Shown: positions 9,069 through 19,031 of the stretch, piece by piece
Layout of the letters: each line of letters starts with the position of its first letter
Position numbering within the stretch: position 1 is the first letter of the stretch
NCBI RefSeq assembly: GCF_016820655.1
Contig: NZ_WSFT01000050.1
Location: 1-64,000, forward strand
From: Anaeromonas frigoriresistens
GTDB lineage: Bacteria; Bacillota; Clostridia; Tissierellales; SIT17
Direction: 5' to 3'
DNA length: 64,000 bases
Translations under genes and position numbers: made by a program
The notes under the pieces: generated by a model
Database searches by the model: none
Seen by the model: the letters and a program-made list of their open reading frames with translations, nothing else
What the model was told of the DNA's origin: nothing

Positions 9069-10673
9069 ATGACTCAAAAAAAATTAAGCTTTATTGATGA
9101 GGTTAAAAGAAGAAGGACATTTGCCATTATTTCTCACCCAGATGCTGGTAAGACTACATTAACAGAAAAATTCTTATTATATGGAGGAGCTATCCGTTCA
9201 GCAGGATCAGTTAAATCAAGAAGATCTAGCAAACATGCTGTATCAGATTGGATGGAAATTGAAAAACAAAGAGGTATTTCTGTTACATCAAGTGTTCTTC
9301 AATTTGAATATAATAACTTTTGCATTAACATTTTAGACACTCCTGGTCACCAGGATTTTAGTGAAGATACTTATAGAACTCTTATGGCAGCAGATAGTGC
9401 TGTTATGGTTATTGATTCATCAAAGGGTGTTGAGGACCAGACAAAAAAGCTTTTTCATGTTTGTAAAATGAGAGGTATTCCAATCTTTACATTTATCAAC
9501 AAACTTGACCGTGCCGGAAAAGATCCCTTTGAATTGCTAGAGGATATTGAAAAGGTGCTAGGTATTCGCTCCTACCCTATGAACTGGCCTATTGGTGAAG
9601 GAAAAAACTTTAAAGGTGTTTTTAACCGTCATAAGAAACAAATCGAAGCTTTTGGCGGTGGTAACCATGGCCAATCTATCGCAAAAGCAGTAAGAGGAGA
9701 TATCTATGATGAAAAATTTAGTGATTTATTAGGAAGTGACCTTCATGAGCAAATAAAAAGTGAAATGGAACTTTTAGATATTGCAGGAGATGACTTTAAC
9801 CTTGAAGAGATATTACAGGGTAATTTAACACCTGTATTCTTTGGAAGTGCTCTTACCAATTTTGGAGTAGAACCCTTCTTAGAATCTTTTCTAGATATCA
9901 CTATGCCACCAAAACCTAGGGAAAGTAATTTAGGTGAAATTGATCCTAAATCTGATAATTTCTCTGGATTTATATTTAAAATTCAGGCCAATATGAATTC
10001 TGCCCACAGAGATCGAATCGCATTCTTAAGAATTTGTTCAGGTAAATTTGAAAAAGGTATGGTAGTTAATCATGTCCAAAAAAATAAGAAAATACGTTTA
10101 GCTCAGCCCCAGCAGTTTCTAGCTCAAGATCGTGTTATCGTAGATAATGCTTATCCTGGTGATATTATAGGAATACATGATCCTGGAATATTTAATATTG
10201 GTGATACCCTATCTGAAAATCAGTCAGATTTAAAATATCAAGGTATCCCTCAATTTGCTCCTGAACATTTTGCTAAAGTATATACTAAAAATGCCCTTAA
10301 AAGAAAGCAATTCTTAAAAGGTATTACACAACTCTCAGAAGAGGGTGCTATTCAAGTATATAGAAAACCTAATATTGGTGTAGGAGAATTAATCATTGGT
10401 GTAGTTGGTGTCCTACAATTTGAAGTATTAGAGTATCGTCTGAAAAATGAATATGGCGTTGATCTTGTAATGGAACGTCTACCATATCGTTATATACGTT
10501 GGGTGGAAATGGATAACTTTGATTCAAGCACTTTCTCTATTACTATGGATACCATGATTGTAGAAAATGAAGAGAAAGATCCTGTACTTTTATTCCAAAA
10601 TGAATGGTCAATTAAAACTGTAGAAGAACGAAATAAAGGTGTAATATTAAGAGAAGTTTCCTTATTAAGATAA
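9069..10673 (+). CDS. prfC: Peptide chain release factor 3
   Basis: A 534-residue translational GTPase that recycles RF1/RF2 after termination. The G domain holds SHPDAGKTTLTEK (residues 18-30), the DTPGHQDFSEDTYRTL G3 motif typical of RF3 and the NKLDRAGKDP G4 motif. Length is normal for RF3 (about 530). Starts at ATG after an AAAGGAAG site. A nudix gene follows after 31 bases, so the two are probably cotranscribed. Confidence 0.95.
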   Translation: MTQKKLSFIDEVKRRRTFAIISHPDAGKTTLTEKFLLYGGAIRSAGSVKSRRSSKHAVSDWMEIEKQRGISVTSSVLQFEYNNFCINILDTPGHQDFSEDTYRTLMAADSAVMVIDSSKGVEDQTKKLFHVCKMRGIPIFTFINKLDRAGKDPFELLEDIEKVLGIRSYPMNWPIGEGKNFKGVFNRHKKQIEAFGGGNHGQSIAKAVRGDIYDEKFSDLLGSDLHEQIKSEMELLDIAGDDFNLEEILQGNLTPVFFGSALTNFGVEPFLESFLDITMPPKPRESNLGEIDPKSDNFSGFIFKIQANMNSAHRDRIAFLRICSGKFEKGMVVNHVQKNKKIRLAQPQQFLAQDRVIVDNAYPGDIIGIHDPGIFNIGDTLSENQSDLKYQGIPQFAPEHFAKVYTKNALKRKQFLKGITQLSEEGAIQVYRKPNIGVGELIIGVVGVLQFEVLEYRLKNEYGVDLVMERLPYRYIRWVEMDNFDSSTFSITMDTMIVENEEKDPVLLFQNEWSIKTVEERNKGVILREVSLLR

Positions 10674-10704
10674 TAAGTCTACAATATAAGAAAGAGGTAA
10701 TAAC

Positions 10705-11232
10705 TTGAGATTATTAAAGAAGATTGTAAACAATAATTTAGATACACTAGAAGGGAATGTATTTGAAAGAATAACAGGTAGGGGCATCATTTTAAAAGGT
10801 TCAAAGATTCTTCTACTCTATACAAAAGTATATAATGATTATAGTTTCCCTGGGGGTGGGATTGACCCGGAAGAAGATATCATTCAGGGACTTAAAAGAG
10901 AGTTATCAGAAGAAACTGGAGCCAAGAATATAAAAATAATAAATGAGTTTGGCTTTATTGATGAATATAGACCACATCACAAGCCAGAGTATGATTTAAT
11001 GCATTTACTATCTTATTTTTATATATGCGAAATAGATGAAGACTTTGATAACACTAAGTTTGAAGATTATGAAGTAACCAATGGCATGTCTCCTGTTTGG
11101 GTTGAGATAGATGAAGCAATCTCTCATAATAAAAATGTTATGGCTAAAAAAGAAGCATCTATGGGCTTTTCTATTCAGAGAGAAACCCTTGCTTTAGAAT
11201 TGATTGCTAGAGAATTACTAGGGAAAAAATAA
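10705..11232 (+). CDS. NUDIX hydrolase
   Basis: A 175-residue pyrophosphohydrolase with a complete Nudix box (GGIDPEEDIIQGLKRELSEE followed by TGA, about residues 51-73; G-x5-E-x7-REL-x-EE-x-G). The substrate cannot be read from the sequence; it may cleanse damaged nucleotides. TTG at 10705 follows AAAGAGG. It lies directly downstream of prfC and ends at a strong terminator. Confidence 0.88.
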   Translation: MRLLKKIVNNNLDTLEGNVFERITGRGIILKGSKILLLYTKVYNDYSFPGGGIDPEEDIIQGLKRELSEETGAKNIKIINEFGFIDEYRPHHKPEYDLMHLLSYFYICEIDEDFDNTKFEDYEVTNGMSPVWVEIDEAISHNKNVMAKKEASMGFSIQRETLALELIARELLGKK

Positions 11233-11233
11233 A

Positions 11234-11275
11234 ATAGATGACGATTATACTATAGTATAATCGTCATCTATTTTA
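11234..11275 (+). terminator. Terminator of prfC-nudix unit
   Basis: AATAGATGACGATTATACTA pairs with TAGTATAATCGTCATCTATT and is followed by a T run: a long perfect stem. Confidence 0.9.
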
Positions 11276-11530
11276 TTCTTTTTGAATCATTAAGAACTTT
11301 TCTAAAAGAAAATTTTAAAATACTAGCAACTATAGATCATAAGTTTGTTATAATATCTTTATTTTGCTATAATGTAGATAACTAAATATATTGTAATATT
11401 TCTAATTTAGACATATTATTGATAAAAATTTAAAAAGCTAAAAGCATTTTTTATATTCTATACATAATGACTGTACAAGAAATATTAAGTGTAAAAGCAA
11501 TTTGAAAATAAGAAGGTGGAGTTGTTTAAT

Positions 11531-13639
11531 ATGGTAAAAACTTTTAAAACAGATCTTGGAGGCAGACCTTTTGTTGCTGAATTTGGTAAAGTAGCAGGAC
11601 TTGCTCAAGGATCTTGTAGAATCACTTACGGAGATACGGTTGTTTTAGTTACGGCATGTGCGTCTAAAGAACCTAGAGAAGGTCTAGACTTTTTCCCACT
11701 AAGCTGTGATTACGAAGAAAAACTTTATTCTGTTGGTAAAATACCAGGAGGATTTATAAAAAGAGAAGGAAGACCTAGTGAAAAAGCAGTATTGACTTCT
11801 AGACTAATTGATAGACCTATTAGACCTTTGTTTCCAAAGGGATATCATAATGATGTACAAGTTATAGCTACTGTTTTATCAGTAGACAATGATTGTCCCC
11901 CTGATATTACAGCTATGATCGGTGCATCTCTTGCTCTATCAGTATCTAGCATTCCATTTATGGGACCAACAGGATCTGTCTCAGTTGGTATGATAGACGG
12001 AAAGTATATTATAAATCCTACTAGCTCAGAGAAAGAAGAAAGTGTTTTAGATCTTATAGTTTCAGGTACAAAAGATGCAGTTATGATGATTGAAGCTGGA
12101 GCTAATGAGTTAACAGAAGCTGAAGTTTTAGATGGAATTATGTTTGCCCATGAGGAAATCAAAAAGATAGTTACATTTATAGAAGATATCGTATCAGAGA
12201 TAGGAGAGCCTAAATCTGAAGTAATAATTAAGGAAATAGATTCAAACCTTGAATCAGAAGTTGAAACATTTTTAAGTACTAGATTAATCGATGCTATTAA
12301 AATTCCTGATAAGACAATGAGAAATGAAAGCATTGATCTAATTAAAACAGAAACGGTAGAGTATTTCGAAGAAAAATATGAAGATTCTTCAAAAGATGTT
12401 AAAAAAATTATATCAAATCTTATAAAGTCAGAAACCCGTAAAATGATTATTTCTGAGGGTCTTCGTCCAGATAAGCGTAAGCCTGAGGAAATTAGACCAA
12501 TAAAAAGTGAAGTAGGACTTTTACCTAGAACTCATGGTACTGGTCTATTTACAAGAGGAGAAACTCAAGTATTAAGTGTTGCTACACTAGGAAACTTAAG
12601 GGACGTTCAAAGGATAGATGGTATCGGTGAGGAAGAAGAAAAAAGATACATGCACCATTACAACTTCCCTCCTTATAGTGTTGGAGAAACTCGATTCTTA
12701 AGAGGTCCAGGGAGAAGAGAGATTGGCCATGGTGCCTTAGGAGAAAGAGCCCTTCTACCTATGATTCCAAGTAAAGAAGACTTCCCTTATGCTATTAGAG
12801 TGGTATCAGAAGTTCTTAGTTGCAATGGTTCTTCATCCCAGGCAAGTATTTGTGGTAGTACCCTTGCTTTAATGGATGCCGGTGTTCCTATTAAAAGTAT
12901 GGTAGCTGGAATAGCTATGGGACTTATTAAAGAAGAAGATAAAATTACAGTCTTATCAGATATCCAAGGTATGGAAGATGCCCTAGGAGATATGGACTTA
13001 AAAGTAGCTGGTACTGATAATGGAATTACTGCAATGCAAATGGATATTAAAATAGCAGGGATTGATAAAGCAATCATGGAGACTGCTCTAGAGAAGGCTA
13101 GAATAGGAAGACTTCATATATTAAATAAAATGAAAGAAGCCATAGACACACCTAGAAGCGAATTATCTCCTTATGCTCCTAAAGTTACTAAAATGAAAGT
13201 TCATCCTGATAAAGTTAGAGAAGTTATTGGTGCAGGTGGTAAGGTAATCAATAAAATTATTGATGAAACAGGTGTTAATATAAATATAGAAGATGACGGT
13301 ACAATATTCATATCTTCACCAGATCAAGCATCTGCTAAAAAAGCTTTAGAAATGATTGAAAACATCGTTAAAGATCCTGTTGTAGGTGAAGTATATACAG
13401 GTAAGGTTATAAAGATCATGAATTTTGGTGCCTTTGTAGAGATTCTACCGGGTAAAGAAGGATTAGTACACATTTCTAAACTAGCTCACGAAAGAGTTAA
13501 TAAGGTAGAAGATATCCTTAGTGAGGGTGACTTAATCGAAGTGAAATTAACAGAAATTACTCCTCAAGGAAAAATCAACTTATCTAGAAAAGCTTTGTTA
13601 CCAAAGCCTGAAAAGGAAAACGAAGATAAAGGTGAATAA
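11531..13639 (+). CDS. pnp: Polynucleotide phosphorylase
   Basis: A 702-residue exoribonuclease that degrades RNA 3' to 5' with phosphate. Two RNase PH-like domains (about 5-230 and 305-545, with [20 protein letters not shown] and [20 protein letters not shown]) are followed by KH (about 550-610, [15 protein letters not shown]) and S1 (about 618-690, [20 protein letters not shown]) domains. The longest frame begins at GTG 11516, but that codon lies inside the ribosome site AAGGTGGAG; ATG 11531 is the real start. rpsO, often just upstream, is absent. Confidence 0.97.
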   Translation: MVKTFKTDLGGRPFVAEFGKVAGLAQGSCRITYGDTVVLVTACASKEPREGLDFFPLSCDYEEKLYSVGKIPGGFIKREGRPSEKAVLTSRLIDRPIRPLFPKGYHNDVQVIATVLSVDNDCPPDITAMIGASLALSVSSIPFMGPTGSVSVGMIDGKYIINPTSSEKEESVLDLIVSGTKDAVMMIEAGANELTEAEVLDGIMFAHEEIKKIVTFIEDIVSEIGEPKSEVIIKEIDSNLESEVETFLSTRLIDAIKIPDKTMRNESIDLIKTETVEYFEEKYEDSSKDVKKIISNLIKSETRKMIISEGLRPDKRKPEEIRPIKSEVGLLPRTHGTGLFTRGETQVLSVATLGNLRDVQRIDGIGEEEEKRYMHHYNFPPYSVGETRFLRGPGRREIGHGALGERALLPMIPSKEDFPYAIRVVSEVLSCNGSSSQASICGSTLALMDAGVPIKSMVAGIAMGLIKEEDKITVLSDIQGMEDALGDMDLKVAGTDNGITAMQMDIKIAGIDKAIMETALEKARIGRLHILNKMKEAIDTPRSELSPYAPKVTKMKVHPDKVREVIGAGGKVINKIIDETGVNINIEDDGTIFISSPDQASAKKALEMIENIVKDPVVGEVYTGKVIKIMNFGAFVEILPGKEGLVHISKLAHERVNKVEDILSEGDLIEVKLTEITPQGKINLSRKALLPKPEKENEDKGE

Positions 13640-13650
13640 AGAAAAAATAA

Positions 13651-13692
13651 AAATGAGTATAAATAAACAATTGTTTATTTATACTCATTTTT
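13651..13692. terminator. Bidirectional terminator between pnp and lysR
   Basis: AAAAATGAGTATAAATAAAC pairs with GTTTATTTATACTCATTTTT, a perfect stem with A and T tracts, serving convergent genes. Confidence 0.88.
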
Positions 13693-14582
13693 TAATTTAT
13701 ATTTTTTTGAAAAAAGGAATAGAATATATCCATTTCTTCTTTAATTAATTCATTTTTTAAATGAATAAAATTAAATTCTCTTTTTACAATAAAGTCAGAT
13801 ACTTTAATCTCTGCTAGTTGGTTATTTTTTATTTCCTCATTTACAGAATCTTTATATAAAAAACTAATACCTACTCCCTTTTTCACCATGTTTTTCATAG
13901 CATTCACATTACCTATTTCAATAGTATTTTTAAAGTTTTCAAGGGTGAAGTTCCTATCAAATAGTCCCCTCTCTAATATTTCTCTAGACCCCGAACCCTT
14001 TTCCCTTATTATTACTGTTTCATTTTTTAAATCCTCCAAAGATACTACTTCTTTACTAGCCAAGGGATGAGTAATAGGTGCTGTTAATATAAAATCAGCA
14101 ATTTTACATAGTTTGCTTTCATACTCTGCTTTATTAAATAAACCTTCAACTAGTGCAAAATGTACTTCTCCGTTATTTAACATTTTTAGAGCAGTCTTAG
14201 TATTATCAACATACATAGTTATATCATATTTATTAAACTCATTTATAAAATCATTGAGAATTGGTGAAAGAGTAAATTCCCCTATTGTTAAAGTGGCTGC
14301 AAATTTTAGCCTTTTACTTTTTTTACTTATTTCCTTTAGCTTTTGGGCTATAATATTATCATTTGTCTTTGCATTCTGAAAATGTTTATAAAGAAGTTCT
14401 CCACCCTTTGTAAGTTTTAATTCTTTATTTGAATAATTAAAGAACTTACACTCATATTTCTTCTGAAGATATTGAATATGCTGAGTTACAGCAGGTTGAG
14501 ATATAAAAAGTTCTTCTGATGCTTTAGTATAACTTTTATATTTACATACTGATAAAAATGACTCCACTCTAGAATCTAACAT
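13692..14582 (-). CDS. LysR family regulator (YeiE/CysL-like)
   Basis: A 296-residue LysR regulator. The N-terminal winged helix (residues 1-60) includes SYTKASEELFISQPAVTQHI and is followed by a two-lobed substrate domain (about 90-290). It is divergent from a YeiH transporter, an arrangement seen with YeiE/CysL-type regulators of sulfur metabolism; the effector is inferred. The start follows TTGGAGG. Paired ATAAGTAT repeats in the shared promoter region are candidate binding sites. Confidence 0.88.
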   Translation of the reverse strand: MLDSRVESFLSVCKYKSYTKASEELFISQPAVTQHIQYLQKKYECKFFNYSNKELKLTKGGELLYKHFQNAKTNDNIIAQKLKEISKKSKRLKFAATLTIGEFTLSPILNDFINEFNKYDITMYVDNTKTALKMLNNGEVHFALVEGLFNKAEYESKLCKIADFILTAPITHPLASKEVVSLEDLKNETVIIREKGSGSREILERGLFDRNFTLENFKNTIEIGNVNAMKNMVKKGVGISFLYKDSVNEEIKNNQLAEIKVSDFIVKREFNFIHLKNELIKEEMDIFYSFFQKNIN

Positions 14583-14610
14583 TTTATTTCCTCCAACTAT
14601 TAAAATATTT

Positions 14611-14639
14611 ATAAGTATATATTATAGATATATAAGTAT
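14611..14639. promoter_or_regulatory. Candidate LysR binding repeats
   Basis: ATAAGTAT occurs at 14611-14618 and again at 14632-14639, 21 bases apart (two helical turns), between divergent lysR and the YeiH gene. Spacing and position fit LysR binding. Confidence 0.45.
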
Positions 14640-14705
14640 TTATAATTAGATTTTATGGTAAATAGATGGTAGAATCAAGTGTAAAATTAAAAAGGAGTTG
14701 AGTTT

Positions 14706-15725
14706 ATGGCATTCATCAAAAAAAACATGGGAGGAATATTCCTTTCTGCTATTCTTGCAACCTTATCAATCTTTATAAGTAGATTTGTTCCATATCATAT
14801 AATAAGTGCAGGAGTTTTTGCATTATTAATTGGTATGGTTCTAAATCCTGTAATTTCAACACAAAATATTTTTATTGAAGGTCTTAGTTTTACCTCAAAG
14901 AAAATATTACGGCTTGCAATTATACTTATGGGATTTACCCTTAGTTTTTCCCAAGTATTAGAGGTTGGTAAATTCTCATTAATTGTTATGGTATTCACTC
15001 TTTTTACAGCCTTTGGAGGTGGATATCTAGTAGGTAAGCTTTTTAAAATGAATTGGAAGTTATCTGGACTTATATCTGCTGGTACAGGAATATGTGGTGG
15101 ATCTGCTATTGCTGCTATTTCCCCGGTAATTGACGCAGAGGATAGTGATATAGCTTATGCAATCTCAGCTACATTTATTTTTGATATTATCATGGTTATT
15201 CTTTTCCCAATAATGGGTAAGTACTTTGAAATGAGTAATTTAGGATATGGTCTATGGACAGGAACTGCAGTTAATGATACCTCATCAGTAGTAGCAGCTG
15301 GATATGCTTTTTCTGATGTAGCTGGTAACTTTTCTGTTATAGTAAAACTAACTCGAACTTTATCTATTGTGCCCGTGGTCATCATATTTTCTTTTATCAA
15401 TGAAAGACTTATGAAAAAATCAAATAATGAAAATATTAATATAGATACTAAAGTGAACATTAAAAAGATTTTTCCATGGTTTATACTTATGTTTCTAGGA
15501 ATGGTTTCTATTAAAAGTACAGGATTAGTCTCAGATGATGTTAGTCAATATGTTTCTAATACAAGTAAATTTTTAATGGTTATGGCTCTAGGAGCAATAG
15601 GTCTAAAAACAAACTTTAAACATCTTTCTAAGTCAGGACTGGCTCCTATGTTCCATGGTTTTATTATTTCTTCTATGGTGGTTATAGTTTCTTTTTTAGT
15701 ACAAATAGTTTTAAAACAAGTTTAA
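14706..15725 (+). CDS. YeiH family (UPF0324) transporter
   Basis: A 339-residue protein with about ten membrane segments. It contains the family signatures SAGTGICGGSAIAAISPV (near 120-137) and GTAVNDTSSVVAAG (near 190-203). The family is annotated as putative sulfate or sulfite exporters. The start follows AAAAGGAG. Divergence from a LysR gene and closeness to a persulfide dioxygenase-rhodanese gene suggest removal of sulfite or a related sulfur oxyanion; inference. Confidence 0.88.
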   Translation: MAFIKKNMGGIFLSAILATLSIFISRFVPYHIISAGVFALLIGMVLNPVISTQNIFIEGLSFTSKKILRLAIILMGFTLSFSQVLEVGKFSLIVMVFTLFTAFGGGYLVGKLFKMNWKLSGLISAGTGICGGSAIAAISPVIDAEDSDIAYAISATFIFDIIMVILFPIMGKYFEMSNLGYGLWTGTAVNDTSSVVAAGYAFSDVAGNFSVIVKLTRTLSIVPVVIIFSFINERLMKKSNNENINIDTKVNIKKIFPWFILMFLGMVSIKSTGLVSDDVSQYVSNTSKFLMVMALGAIGLKTNFKHLSKSGLAPMFHGFIISSMVVIVSFLVQIVLKQV

Positions 15726-15729
15726 AAGA

Positions 15730-15918
15730 TTATTCTTGTAAAGTCTTATTGATCTTAGTTAACTGTTTTCTAGCCTGGAATAACTCAACTAATATAAATA
15801 AGAAAACTATAACGATGGCTCTACCCATAGCTTGACTTTTTGTTTTATGAGAGAACTCTTTAATCAATCGATTTAAAATATATCCTCTGAATAGTAATTC
15901 TTAAGCTAATCCAACAAA
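15730..15918 (-). pseudogene. CPBP-type membrane protease remnant
   Basis: A minus-strand frame reads FVGLA-stop-ELLFRGYILNRLIKEF and continues about 55 codons to a TAA at 15730. Intact CPBP (CAAX protease/bacteriocin-processing) proteins have EELLFRGY here; the first catalytic Glu is replaced by TAA (15901-15903), one base from GAA. The N-terminal half of the protein is missing. It is therefore a dead fragment overlapping the 3' region of the YeiH gene. Confidence 0.6.
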
Positions 15919-15948
15919 AATCCTCCCAGGCATCAGCTTAAGAGGATC
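15918..15948 (-). terminator. Terminator after CstB-like gene
   Basis: ATCCTC and GAGGAT arms around a 15-base internal stretch, with a T tract on the minus strand, 20 bases after the CstB-like stop. Confidence 0.5.
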
Positions 15949-15968
15949 TAATAATATATTAACTTATA

Positions 15969-17333
15969 TTACTTATTTAGAAGTGTTTTAAGAGTTTGAA
16001 TGCCTCCAGAAATAACTTGAGGATCATATCCTTTACTCTTTATAAAAGATGCTGCAATAGTAGATCTTTCTCCTGTCCTACAAAGAACGTATATAGTCTT
16101 ATTTGAAGGTATTTCTTCCCAATCTTTATAAAGGTTTTGAAGAGGAATATTCATTCTATTTTTAGAAGGATCTTCTTCTTCAAGCTCATTGTTTTTTCTA
16201 ACATCTAGTAGTATATAATCCTCATTTTCATTAGCAATCTCTATATATTTTTCTGCAGTTATAGTTTGAAGTGTTTCTAAATCTTTGCCTATACTTTCCC
16301 ACTGGCTGATTCCATTAGCCACAAATCCTTTAATCTTTTCAAATCCCATACGTCTACTAAACCAATATAAATCTTTCAACTTTTCTTCTTCATTATCATC
16401 AATTATAAATGCAATCGGTGTATCAGGGTGTAGTACAGAACCCATATAACTTGAAATGTTTTCTCTAATAAAGTAAATAGACCCTGGAATATGACCTCCA
16501 AAATAAGCCTCTTTAGATCTAGTATCTATCAAAGTAAGGTCTTTATCACTTTTTTCAATTTCTTCAAGCCACAATGATTTTAATAGAACTTCTTCACCTA
16601 CAAATTCTGCCCCTTTAACATTACATTCTTCAATTCTCTCAAAATAACGAGGTTTCAATCTCATCCGAGCAAACCCTTCAATGAATTCTTCTTTAGATCT
16701 TACTTGAAGTTCACTGTTATTTGCTTTTTCATAACCTAAAGTAGTATAGGGCCTTTCATCTATAGTATCTCCACAGGCAGATCCTGCTCCATGAGCTGGA
16801 AAAATTAATACTTCATCTCCCAGGGGGATTAATTTATTAAATATACTATCATATAATAAACCTGTCATTTTCTCTAAATTTTCTTCTCCATAAAAGTCTG
16901 TTCTTCCTAAGTCCCCCATAAATAAACAATCTCCAGTAAAAATCATATAAGGTTTTTCATGATTTTCTTCATAGAGACCATAACTCATATGTCCTAAAGT
17001 ATGACCGGGGGTATGAATCCCTTTGATTGTAAGACTTCCCACCTTTATTGTGTCTCCATCGTATAGTTTTTCACCGTATACATGTCCTAAATCTTCGTGC
17101 CCTGAAATATAGACTTTAGCATCAGTTTTCTCTTGTATTTCTAAAGAACCAACAATATAATCCTCATTTCGATGAGTTTCAAATACATATTTAATGTTCA
17201 TTCCAGCTTTTCTTGCCTCTTCTAGATAAATTCCTATATCTCTCCGTGGATCAATAACAGCCATTTCTTTTCCGTCTCCTATTAAATAAGAAAAATGAGC
17301 TAATCCTTCTGTTTTTATTTGTTTGAAAAACAC
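15969..17333 (-). CDS. CstB-like persulfide dioxygenase-rhodanese
   Basis: A 454-residue protein with an ETHE1-type metallo-beta-lactamase domain (1-190) and two rhodanese domains (about 255-350 and 360-454). Likely Fe(II) ligands are His54 (ETHRNED), His111 (HTPGHT) and Asp135 (TGDC). The first rhodanese domain lacks a catalytic Cys; the second has CRTGERS with Cys418. This is the architecture of S. aureus CstB, which turns persulfides and sulfite into thiosulfate. GTG 17333 follows GGAGG. The nearby YeiH transporter fits sulfite or persulfide detoxification. Confidence 0.9.
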   Translation of the reverse strand: MFFKQIKTEGLAHFSYLIGDGKEMAVIDPRRDIGIYLEEARKAGMNIKYVFETHRNEDYIVGSLEIQEKTDAKVYISGHEDLGHVYGEKLYDGDTIKVGSLTIKGIHTPGHTLGHMSYGLYEENHEKPYMIFTGDCLFMGDLGRTDFYGEENLEKMTGLLYDSIFNKLIPLGDEVLIFPAHGAGSACGDTIDERPYTTLGYEKANNSELQVRSKEEFIEGFARMRLKPRYFERIEECNVKGAEFVGEEVLLKSLWLEEIEKSDKDLTLIDTRSKEAYFGGHIPGSIYFIRENISSYMGSVLHPDTPIAFIIDDNEEEKLKDLYWFSRRMGFEKIKGFVANGISQWESIGKDLETLQTITAEKYIEIANENEDYILLDVRKNNELEEEDPSKNRMNIPLQNLYKDWEEIPSNKTIYVLCRTGERSTIAASFIKSKGYDPQVISGGIQTLKTLLNK

Positions 17334-17427
17334 AGAATAACCTCCTATAATTTAACTTTATATTATATTTAATTCTATTATTTGATACCCTAATTTAAGG
17401 TTTTTAAATCAATATTGATTTTAAAAA

Positions 17428-17466
17428 AAGACTTCATTCCCTATTTTAAGGGTAATAAAGTCTTTT
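17428..17466 (-). terminator. Terminator after methyltransferase gene
   Basis: AAAGACTT..CCCT and AGGG..AAGTCTTT arms with flanking A and T runs, 23 bases after the methyltransferase stop; it ends the hypB-initiated gene string. Confidence 0.8.
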
Positions 17467-17488
17467 TTACTCTATAATCATTAATTAG

Positions 17489-18082
17489 TTATTTAAGTCC
17501 TATAATTACAAACATTTCTTCATTATCAATTTCTTTTACCACCTTTAATCCTGCTTCCAAGAAATATTCTATTATGATTTCCATTTTAGGTAAATTGTCT
17601 TCTTTAACTGTATCCTCTGCCTTTTTATGAAGATTATTGATAGTTTCTCTACTCTTAGAATGACAAATGGTAAGTTTTCCGCCCACTTTCAATTTTTGTG
17701 AAAGTTTAACTATTGCTTCTCTTTTTCTAGATTGAAAATGAGGAAACATGGAATAGCAGATGACATGGTCATAACTATTCTGATCTTCATTAGTTTCTAG
17801 GACATCTCCACATTTAAAGATAATATTTTCATACTTATTTTTTTGTCGGGCAACCTCTATCATTTTTTCAGATACATCTATTGCCTTTATATACCCTGAA
17901 TTAGTGACTTGCTGATACAAACTGGGGATAAGCACACCCGTACCTGTACCTACATCTAATATATGACTTCCAGTATCGATATCAATTAAATCCAATATAA
18001 ATTCAACTTTCTTCATATCGTGTTTACAAATTTCATCCCAATCCTTTGCTACCTTATTAAAAAAATCCTTTTGTTCTTTCAT
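17489..18082 (-). CDS. Class I SAM-dependent methyltransferase
   Basis: A 197-residue methyltransferase with motif I ILDVGTGTGVLIPSL (about 40-54), an acidic IKAIDVS loop and VICYSMFPHF motif IV. The N-terminus (FFNKVAKDWDEICKHD) is typical of small UbiE-like enzymes. Substrate unknown. ATG 18082 overlaps the stop of the upstream S-component gene as TAATG, indicating translational coupling; ATG 18091 is an alternative. Confidence 0.85.
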   Translation of the reverse strand: MKEQKDFFNKVAKDWDEICKHDMKKVEFILDLIDIDTGSHILDVGTGTGVLIPSLYQQVTNSGYIKAIDVSEKMIEVARQKNKYENIIFKCGDVLETNEDQNSYDHVICYSMFPHFQSRKREAIVKLSQKLKVGGKLTICHSKSRETINNLHKKAEDTVKEDNLPKMEIIIEYFLEAGLKVVKEIDNEEMFVIIGLK

Positions 18083-18630
18083 TAAATACATCCATCCGAT
18101 TGTTGAGATTCACTTCTACTTTTATATTTTTTTATTGAAATAATAATTACAGGTATAAAGATCAACTGAATCATTATTCCTGGGATGCCCTTAATAACTG
18201 CCCCTTGTATAAAAATAATAGGACTTGGTAGTTCAGCCATAAAAAAGGTTGCCAATATCCATACCATCATTCCAGCCATAATCCGACCAAATAACATGCT
18301 AGTAATAAGTGATACATAAATATTCATATTATATTTTTTAGAAAGCAAGCTTATTATAGCACCATAAGTGGCAAGTTCAACAGCCATGAAAGGTAGTACT
18401 GGAAAAATTGGTGGCATACCCGTCAATAAAGAACTTAATAATGGTGTTAGTACACCCACTGCCACCGCAAATGGTATATTTAGAAAAAATCCTCCAATCA
18501 ATACAGGGATGTGCATAGGCAAAAACATAGAACCTCCCCCACCAATAGTATGGAATACTATTGGTAACACCAATCCCAATGCTATAAATACAGATGATAA
18601 TATTAGTTTTTTTGTCATTTGATTTTTCAT
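18082..18630 (-). CDS. ECF transporter S component
   Basis: A 182-residue protein with about six membrane segments and a Gly-Gly-Gly-rich loop (TIGGGGSMFLPMHIPVLIGG). The PMHIPVLIGGF pattern is shared by several substrate-binding S components of energy-coupling-factor transporters. The ligand is not evident; no EcfA/T genes are nearby, so it would use a shared module. ATG 18630 follows GAGAGG. It starts 14 bases after the hypA stop, and its stop overlaps the methyltransferase start. Confidence 0.75.
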   Translation of the reverse strand: MKNQMTKKLILSSVFIALGLVLPIVFHTIGGGGSMFLPMHIPVLIGGFFLNIPFAVAVGVLTPLLSSLLTGMPPIFPVLPFMAVELATYGAIISLLSKKYNMNIYVSLITSMLFGRIMAGMMVWILATFFMAELPSPIIFIQGAVIKGIPGIMIQLIFIPVIIISIKKYKSRSESQQSDGCI

Positions 18631-18643
18631 AATAACCTCTCTT

Positions 18644-18985
18644 TCAACAAGCAATTATTTCTTTAATTAAAAACTCTTTTCCGCTAAGTAATTCCCATTC
18701 ATCACTACTGCAGTTCGGACATTGACTGTGGCTCTTGATCAAATTAAAAACCTTATAACAGTTATTACATCTACCATTCCCTGGTAGTATCTCAATTTTC
18801 AACTTAGTATCCTGCATAAGAGTCCCATCAACAGCTGCTGGATAACAAGCTTCAATATATCTAGGTATCATTGAAGATAGCTCCCCAATCTGAAGAACCA
18901 ATGTATCAATTTTTTTGACCCCATTTTTTTTTGCAAAATCTTCAACAGTTTTAACTACTTTAATCACAACACCCAATTCATGCAA
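18644..18985 (-). CDS. hypA: Nickel-insertion protein HypA
   Basis: A 113-residue metallochaperone. MHE at the N-terminus supplies the nickel ligand His2; the zinc site is CNNC (73-76) plus CPNC (89-92). HypA with HypB delivers nickel to [NiFe]-hydrogenase or urease. Here it is the fourth gene of an operon headed by hypB, behind a DUF5692 membrane protein and a large Fe-S oxidoreductase; no hydrogenase subunits or hypCDEF lie in the window. Confidence 0.92.
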   Translation of the reverse strand: MHELGVVIKVVKTVEDFAKKNGVKKIDTLVLQIGELSSMIPRYIEACYPAAVDGTLMQDTKLKIEILPGNGRCNNCYKVFNLIKSHSQCPNCSSDEWELLSGKEFLIKEIIAC

Positions 18986-19031
18986 ATTACCTCACCCCTA
19001 CTTCAAAGTTTAACTATAACCATTAGCAACT

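Noticed and set aside
11516..11530. Longer pnp start at GTG 11516
   Set aside because: The GTG lies within the AAGGTGGAG ribosome site; ATG 11531 has correct spacing and matches family length.
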